A stretch of DNA of 64,000 bases from Dicyema japonicum (lineage: Eukaryota; Dicyemida; Rhombozoa; Dicyemidae), in the NCBI GenBank assembly GCA_011109175.1, contig RDEW01000087.1, positions 1-64,000 on the forward strand, written 5' to 3'. Below, one piece after another: positions 59,155-64,000 of this stretch (the first letter of the stretch is position 1; each line of letters opens with the position of its first letter). Both the position numbers and the translations under genes were made by a program. The notes under the pieces are model-generated. The model searched no databases and was not told the origin of the DNA. It worked only from the letters and a program-made list of their open reading frames with translations.

Positions 59155-59225
59155 TATTATTACCCCAGGATCACTTGGTCAAAGAGAAAGAAATAAAAGT
59201 TCTCAGCTAAGTGATCCCAGAGCGA
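59155..59225 (-). repeat. Solo LINE 3' hairpin (D3)
   Basis: GGATCACTT 59,168-59,176 and AAGTGATCC 59,209-59,217; duplicate of the D1 copy at 35,345. Confidence 0.75.
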
Positions 59226-59387
59226 CAAGGGAGAGGACAAGTCCAGCGGGGTCTAGAGTCCTGTGCTCCTTCTCTCATCGGGCATGGAATCAGCTCAATT
59301 TTTATATGTTTATGGATATTTCGTTAGTATATTAAACAGAGGGCAGCTCGGTAGAGTGATATTTGAAAATTTCCTTGTGACTCACCT

Positions 59388-59641
59388 CTCTTGTGATGAT
59401 ATTTTGAAAAAAGGAGTTTCTCCTTTCTTATTTTGGCTAGAGGAAAGACTAAAAGGACTTTTTACTCCGTTTGGGGATATTCCTGGTCAGCTCAAACTCA
59501 AGCCAGTAATTGCTCTCTTGTGATGATATTTTGAAAAAAGGAGTTTCTCCTTCCTTATCTTGGCTAGAGGAAAGACTAAAAGGACTTTTTACTCCGTTTG
59601 GGGATATTCCTGGTCAGCTCAAACTCAAGCCAGTAATTGGG
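59388..59641. repeat. Tandem duplication, 127-bp period
   Basis: CTCTTGTGATGATATTTTGA at 59,388 repeats from 59,515 with two or three differences. D1 has a single copy. Confidence 0.8.
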
Positions 59642-61460
59642 CAGATTTAACTAAATTTAAATTTATTGAACAAGAAAAACAACGTCATAACCAGAATGAA
59701 AAAAATTCAAGTGGTCTAGGCCTCCCTCAACAGTCGCATGCTTGGACTTTCACGTTTGTGTTCAATCGCCTTTCCATAGTTTTCTTTTCAAAACGATGAT
59801 TGCATATATAGTTGTTTCCTCTATATTTTATCCATATTGAAGCAGTCAGAGACAACTGCTCCTAGGTTGAATAATCTTCACTTGAGAGTCGTTAATGCTG
59901 TTAATTACTAGATTAAATTGTTGTCAAGAATCACTCCCCAAATGTCCTTGGATAAACCTCCTGGTTAAAAAGGATGACCTATACAAAGACGAACTGTAAG
60001 AGACTATACATATTAGACCTTGGCATTGTTAAAGTGCTTAACATTATATGTGACTTTTATAATAAAATGAATCATAAATTTAATGGGAATAAGTGACCTA
60101 CGTAGGGTATAATGTTTGAAAACTGACAAATAACAAGAATAAAAGATTACAAATAATTTTTTGGTAAGGTGGTGACGTGCCTCGTTTTTTCTATGTACAA
60201 CGGTTAAGAAAAATGTCATAAAAACACTCATCATACAATCGAGAACTCAGGCTATTGACGTTCAACGTACATGGAATACGGAAAGATTGGACAAGGAAAG
60301 TACTTTGTAACGATCTCGAGAAATTCAAAATATCTATTGGCTGCCTACAAGAAACGAAAATCGAAAATGGACGCGATGAGACATGGAACAACTACCTACT
60401 TATTCTCTTCCCAACTGAATGCAAGCACTACGGCATGGGATTTGCCCTACACGTGGATTACCTCAAAAAATTACATCGCTATTGGAGAGTCAACGACCGA
60501 ATATGTATCCTACAAGTCAAACTAAATGAACTATGCCCGTCCAAGAGTCTACTAACCGTCATAAATGTCTATGCACCACACTGTGGACGAGTAATCAAAA
60601 ACCCCGGTGAACTCGAGGAATTCTACTCAGTACTATCAAACACATACTCTAACAATGCTTCCTCGTCTCTTGTCTTTGTTGCGGGAGATATGAATGCAAA
60701 GGCCGGAATGCGAATGGGGCCCGAAGAATCATCTATTGGAAGACACGGGCGCGGAAGGAGAAATGCATCTGGAGCCTCTCTGGTAAACTTCTGCGAGGCA
60801 AATAGCCTTTTCCTGTGCAACACGGCCTTTACGCACTCAGCTTGCCACAAGACGACGTGGCACGGACAAAGAAAAAACTCTGTCGGAGAGACCGTGAATA
60901 TATATAATCAAATCGACTACATTATCTGCCGAAAGTCTGATAAACACCTGATAAATGATGCACGTTCCTACCAGGGAACAACAACCGACAGCGACCACAG
61001 GATCGTCATTGCAAAACTTTGTGTAAAAAAGCACCTGACTGGGAAAAAATACATTGAAAACGCGAGGAAGGCGAGACAAAGACCCAATATATACTTTCAG
61101 ACAGAAAAATTGTGGTTAGAGCCAACTTGTAGAGCTAAATATCACGAACAAATCGAGACTCTTATGGTGAAAACCGCACCGGAATCATCAGTACGAACTC
61201 TGTGAGATCAAACAAAACAGGCAATCTCCAAGTCGGCCAAAATATGCCTTGGAGTCCGAAATCATCACGCCTAAAATTGGATCACCACCCGAACGTGCCA
61301 GATATGGGAAAGCATTGCAGAGAGCTACGACTAAAAGCGGCAAACACGTCAGACGAGAGTTAAAAAAAGAGCTTAATATCCAACAAAGGGAACTAAAGTG
61401 GAAAATCAAAAAGATGAACAGAAAACACTCACGGGAAATTATTACATCCCTATTAAAAGA

Positions 61461-62161
61461 NNNNNNNNNNNNNNNNNNNNNNNNNNNNNNNNNNNNNNNN
61501 NNNNNNNNNNNNNNNNNNNNNNNNNNNNNNNNNNNNNNNNNNNNNNNNNNNNNNNNNNNNNNNNNNNNNNNNNNNNNNNNNNNNNNNNNNNNNNNNNNNN
61601 NNNNNNNNNNNNNNNNNNNNNNNNNNNNNNNNNNNNNNNNNNNNNNNNNNNNNNNNNNNNNNNNNNNNNNNNNNNNNNNNNNNNNNNNNNNNNNNNNNNN
61701 NNNNNNNNNNNNNNNNNNNNNNNNNNNNNNNNNNNNNNNNNNNNNNNNNNNNNNNNNNNNNNNNNNNNNNNNNNNNNNNNNNNNNNNNNNNNNNNNNNNN
61801 NNNNNNNNNNNNNNNNNNNNNNNNNNNNNNNNNNNNNNNNNNNNNNNNNNNNNNNNNNNNNNNNNNNNNNNNNNNNNNNNNNNNNNNNNNNNNNNNNNNN
61901 NNNNNNNNNNNNNNNNNNNNNNNNNNNNNNNNNNNNNNNNNNNNNNNNNNNNNNNNNNNNNNNNNNNNNNNNNNNNNNNNNNNNNNNNNNNNNNNNNNNN
62001 NNNNNNNNNNNNNNNNNNNNNNNNNNNNNNNNNNNNNNNNNNNNNNNNNNNNNNNNNNNNNNNNNNNNNNNNNNNNNNNNNNNNNNNNNNNNNNNNNNNN
62101 NNNNNNNNNNNNNNNNNNNNNNNNNNNNNNNNNNNNNNNNNNNNNNNNNNNNNNNNNNNNN
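61461..62161. other. Assembly gap (N)
   Basis: 701 undetermined bases within the LINE. Any frame spanning them is an artefact. The true gap size may differ. Confidence 1.
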
Positions 62162-62461
62162 AGAAATGGTTTCTCAGCGTAAATGTTAACAAAACTGAAA
62201 TTACGGAAATCAAAAGAGAAGACGATAATACTCAAGAAAGATGGAGACGTACTAATAAGCTCGGTTCTCTACTAGTAGACGCTGAAGATGTACTGAGGAG
62301 GAAAACACTGGCAAATGCGGCAATGGCTAAACTGAAGAAAGGATGGCTAAGGGCCAAAGGACTTTGAATTGACATCAGATGCAGGCTTTACAACGCTTTT
62401 GTGTAACCGATCCTACAGTATAACGCTGGGACATGGGGAAGTTCCTTCAACGAACTATTGA

Positions 62462-62707
62462 AACTGGATTCGTTCCATAGAAGGCAACTAAGAAGCTTAC
62501 TCGGAATGGAGTGGCCACGTAGAATATCAACCACTGGTATCTACAACAAGTGTATGTGTTCTTACATCAGCAAGGATGTGATAGAACTGGATTCGTTCCA
62601 TAGAAGGCAACTAAGAAGCTTACTCGGAATGGAGTGGCCACGTAGAATATCAACCACTGGTATCTACAACAAGTGTATGTGTTCTTACATCAGCAAGGAT
62701 GTGATAG
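62462..62707. repeat. Tandem duplication, 123-bp period, in LINE
   Basis: AACTGGATTCGTTCCATAGA at 62,462 repeats at 62,585, in frame, so the protein carries the FHRRQLRSLLGMEWPRRIS segment twice. The other copy of this LINE has it once. Confidence 0.85.
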
Positions 62708-63021
62708 ATGCCCGGTGGAGGCTATTTGGGAATGTACTAAGAATGAACCCGGACGCACCGGCTAACAAAGCGATGGAAGATTACTTTGACAGAGGCGAAA
62801 AACCCTTCCGCGGACGACCTAAATCGACACTTCCGACAGCCCTAAACAAAGACTTAAATCGTGTGAGAAAAAATTTAAAGACAGGAGACGACCTGACGAA
62901 TTGAGATCACTCGCATTCGAGAGAGGAAAGACTAACTATAAATATTGTTTCTTTGAGTGTTGCACATGCGTGGCTATAATCATTTTGGCTTTCGTGAAAG
63001 TGCTTTAATAATAATAATAAA

Positions 63022-63302
63022 TCAATAAAATGAAACCAACACAATTCCATCCCCTCTAATAAACAGCATGTTAATATCTTCGTTTGATCTATTAATACAA
63101 CAAGCATATTACACGTGACATTTATTTCAGTGATTTATTGTCAATTTCTACTGAGATTACCTTTTCCTGTACATTATAATTACACCATATTGAACTGTTG
63201 GTCGTATGCCTGTAGTTTGCCTGATATTTCTCTGTTATATCTCATTTTTATTAGTATTCTCTCGTTTAAACTTAATTTTAATAAATCAAAAGGGTCTTCC
63301 AT
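63022..63302 (-). pseudogene. LSM3: LSM3 (U6 snRNA-associated Sm-like), D3 copy
   Basis: Same structure as the 36,233-36,510 copy: MEDPFDLLKLSLNERILIKM, AYDQQFNMV, NVQEKVISVEID (the full length expected from the family) and MLFIRGDGIVLVSFY. The extra base after NMV and the missing base after VEID are shared with D1. The RTE-like LINE ends immediately at its stop codon. Of the two this copy is closer to the family (no 3-nt deletion), but the frame is still broken unless splicing is unusual. Confidence 0.75.
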
Positions 63303-63389
63303 ATTTGATATTTGCTCTAGTTTAACAGATATTGTTATTTTTAAATTATTAATTTTAATTTAATTAATTTATTGAATTAAATTTTTGCA

Positions 63390-63830
63390 TAATGGTTGAG
63401 GTTGGTGACGCATCTCAAATTGCACTAATGTCTTTTCACTATTTTCAAACTCTCTGTTCACGTCGTCGATCAAAAAGAGGTCACTCTGCCAGGATCTGAA
63501 ACGATACTGCAAGAGACAATAGTTAAAAAAGGACTTAACGCACAAATTGCTGACTACGACCTTATTTTGCTTCTTTGGACTGTCACTTCTACGGAATGGG
63601 CTTTGCGGTGGACATCAGACTCCGGGAATATACAAAAAGAATATAGAAAGTGAATGACAGAATTTGCGTAATTCAATTGGAAACTGGATTTAACTATATG
63701 CATAAATGTATATGCACCTATATCTCCAAAAGTATCTATAAACCTTACGGAACTTTATGACTTTTACAGTTTACTATCCACAATTCTTATGGAAATATCC
63801 TCGAGCTACCTACTTTACATATATCAAACA
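63390..63830 (+). pseudogene. RTE-like LINE endonuclease fragment, D3
   Basis: Duplicate of 36,590-37,035 (GGTTGAGGTTGGTGACGC, ETILQETIV, VNDRICVIQLETGFN). It diverges from D1 at about 63,820, the end of block D3. Confidence 0.65.
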
Positions 63831-63834
63831 ACAC

Positions 63835-64000
63835 TGTGTACGAAAGAATCAATTGCTACGCAATTTTGATTAATTCACAAAAATATGGTGGAGACTCTTT
63901 GGACTTGTATTTATAATAAAACTGGAAGCTTAGATTAACGCGACGAGAGATTACTTTTTTCTTCATTGACCATTCTATAGTTGATCTTTGACAATGACCC
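63835..64000. other. Unassigned end of window
   Basis: No feature recognised beyond the duplication edge. Confidence 0.3.

Larger units (their letters stand above)
60155..63018 (+). mobile_element. RTE-like LINE, full length with gap (copy 2)
   Basis: Absent from the equivalent D1 site. The flank AAAT is on both sides (60,151-60,154 and 63,019-63,022). It starts GGTAAGGTGGTGACGTGCCT and ends CTTTCGTGAAAGTGCTTTAA plus TAATAATAA. The endonuclease frame 60,255-61,205 is intact: MTFNVHGIRKDWTRKVLC, GCLQETKIENGR, INVYAPHCG, VFVAGDMNAKAGM, GRHGRGRRN, NTAFTHSACHKTTWHGQRK, IYNQIDYIICR, TDSDHRIVIAKL, with all catalytic-type residues present. The reverse transcriptase is hidden by an N gap. The C-terminal frame (62,458-62,904) has FHRRQLRSLLGMEWPRRIS and ARWRLFGNVLRM. 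This is the youngest LINE of its family here. Confidence 0.9.
53620..63820. repeat. Segmental duplication block D3
   Basis: 53,620-54,530 matches D2; 54,540-60,154 and 63,022-63,820 match D1 in order. The 60,155-63,018 LINE is an insertion not found in D1. D3 has deletions relative to D1, including most of gene A after exon 1 and most of the Jockey/CR1-like LINE. Confidence 0.85.

Noticed and set aside
61188-62367. Long frames crossing 61,461-62,161
   Set aside because: They run through undetermined bases and are not real.
1-64000. Microsporidian origin, suggested by AT richness and ~23-nt introns
   Set aside because: Doublecortin, SPRING1 and several introns per gene point to an animal; microsporidia keep few introns.
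1-64000. CRISPR arrays, rRNA, complete tRNA genes, prokaryotic operons
   Set aside because: None found; the only tRNA-like signal is the SINE-like head at 10,398-10,451.

Overview
This window looks like nuclear DNA of a small-genome animal, not of a prokaryote or virus. It is AT-rich and packed with decayed retrotransposons, and between them lie recognisable eukaryotic genes: RAD9, a doublecortin-domain protein, SPRING1 (C12orf49), CHORDC1, pieces of ANAPC1, and LSM3. The genes are broken by in-frame stops until segments of about 20-30 nt (a few 38-50 nt) that start GT (once GC) and end AG are removed. After removal the frames close and the protein families line up. Metazoan-type genes with introns this short are what is known of dicyemid mesozoans, so a dicyemid (or a related orthonectid) is my best guess. 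This is inference from gene content and intron length.

Layout. 1-11 kb: pieces of an RTE-type LINE, two copies of a small secreted-protein gene (minus strand, 1.2-1.7 and 3.2-3.5 kb), a dead hAT/ZBED-like transposase, the 3' half of an R2/R4/NeSL-like LINE with a restriction-like endonuclease, and a tRNA-headed SINE-like repeat. 11.4-24.5 kb: four apparently intact host genes on the minus strand (RAD9 11.4-12.5, doublecortin 13.8-14.5, SPRING1 19.9-20.4, CHORDC1 23.4-24.5), separated by a frameshifted full-length RTE-like LINE (15.2-18.25) and Jockey/CR1-like remnants. 26.7-63.8 kb: a threefold, colinear segmental duplication. Block D1 is 26.69-37.04, D2 is 43.85-51.09, D3 is 53.62-63.82. The blocks carry the tail of ANAPC1, a novel type I membrane-protein gene ('gene A'; best copy 45,798-46,785), a small secreted-protein gene, and LSM3. 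Transposons inserted in one block can be checked against the empty site in another.

The gene-level story is mostly housekeeping: DNA damage checkpoint (RAD9), cell cycle (ANAPC1), RNA processing (LSM3), HSP90 co-chaperone (CHORDC1), Golgi SREBP regulation (SPRING1), microtubule binding (doublecortin). To these are added multi-copy secreted or membrane genes that I cannot assign to a known family. No operons, CRISPR arrays, rRNA genes or intact tRNAs were seen. Most of the window is transposon debris. One assembly gap (N) lies at 61,461-62,161.

Two signals stand out as possibly undescribed. The first is gene A, a duplicated gene whose copies make sense only with 22-25 nt introns. The second is a 3'-terminal RNA hairpin shared by Jockey/CR1-like LINE copies, whose stem changes by compensating bases between copies. 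A third pattern is a set of eight local tandem duplications, five of them with a period of 123-132 bp.
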